In this document: in pieces, positions 63,934 through 64,000 of the stretch
Position numbering within the stretch: the stretch's first letter is position 1
Layout: the number at the start of each line of letters is the position of its first letter
NCBI RefSeq assembly: GCF_023721815.1
Contig: NZ_JAMDLI010000007.1
Location: forward strand, 425,237-489,236
Reading direction: 5' to 3'
DNA length: 64,000 bases
Source: Pleomorphomonas sp. JP5
GTDB lineage: Bacteria; Pseudomonadota; Alphaproteobacteria; Rhizobiales; Pleomorphomonadaceae
The notes under the pieces: model-generated
What the model was told of the DNA's origin: nothing
Seen by the model: the letters and a program-made list of their open reading frames with translations, nothing else
The model's database searches: none
Translations under genes and position numbers: made by a program

Positions 63934-64000
63934 GGCGCCACAGGGCCGCCGCAACGGAGGTCGGTGTCGGCAACGTCCTGTCGGCCGTAGACCTTAAACA

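Overview
The window is a high-G+C, densely coded stretch of a Gram-negative genome. SdhCDAB order, an IalB-family protein, a DctB/DctD-type two-component system, a clade I nos cluster ordered RZDFYLX, and FNR/NnrR-type sites all point to an alphaproteobacterium of the Rhizobiales. A denitrifying, surface-colonising relative of Pleomorphomonas-like bacteria is a guess from gene content only. All names rest on recognised motifs; no database search was possible.

Layout. 1-8.4 kb is an acidic amino acid/C4-dicarboxylate module: aspartase, a DctA-type symporter and a sigma54 response regulator, with a sensor kinase broken by a one-base frameshift. A divergent class I fumarase follows. The shared aspA/fumarase intergenic region holds a sigma54 promoter and two identical TTCGG-N4-CCGAA palindromes. 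8.4-13.1 kb has a chemoreceptor, an MFS transporter and a LysR regulator. 13.1-25.2 kb is a two-partner secretion locus: a structured leader, a 2916-residue adhesin with GLUG and 83-residue MBG/YDG-type repeats, its TpsB pore and an IalB-like protein. 25.3-26.4 kb has IS3 and IS5 transposase remnants next to tRNA-Ser(GGA). 26.6-31.4 kb carries a phosphatase-like protein lacking its catalytic arginine and sdhCDAB. 31.7-38.0 kb is an operon of a fused BacA/YddA-like ABC transporter, a GH3 beta-glucosidase, a GH144-like protein and an alpha/beta hydrolase, probably for beta-glucan oligosaccharides.

39.1-53.2 kb is a Wzx/Wzy-type exopolysaccharide locus in two convergent arms. The forward arm has a chain-length protein, UDP-xylose synthase, a GH10 xylanase-like enzyme, the initiating sugar transferase, a deacetylase, flippase, polymerase and two glycosyltransferases. 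The reverse arm has a FemAB-like acyltransferase, an aldo/keto reductase, a GMC oxidoreductase and a GT26 transferase. 53.4-63.9 kb is a nitrous oxide respiration cluster: pseudoazurin, nnrS and nosRZDFYLX, with an NnrR-type box and an FNR-type box at positions that fit activation.

Together the genes describe a facultative anaerobe that uses aspartate/C4 acids through fumarase and succinate dehydrogenase, respires N2O, and spends heavily on surface structures. The most distinctive points are the sigma54/palindrome circuit beside a broken kinase, the UDP-xylose synthase/GH10 pairing, the ABC-GH3-GH144 operon, and the TpsA-TpsB-IalB trio with its structured leader.
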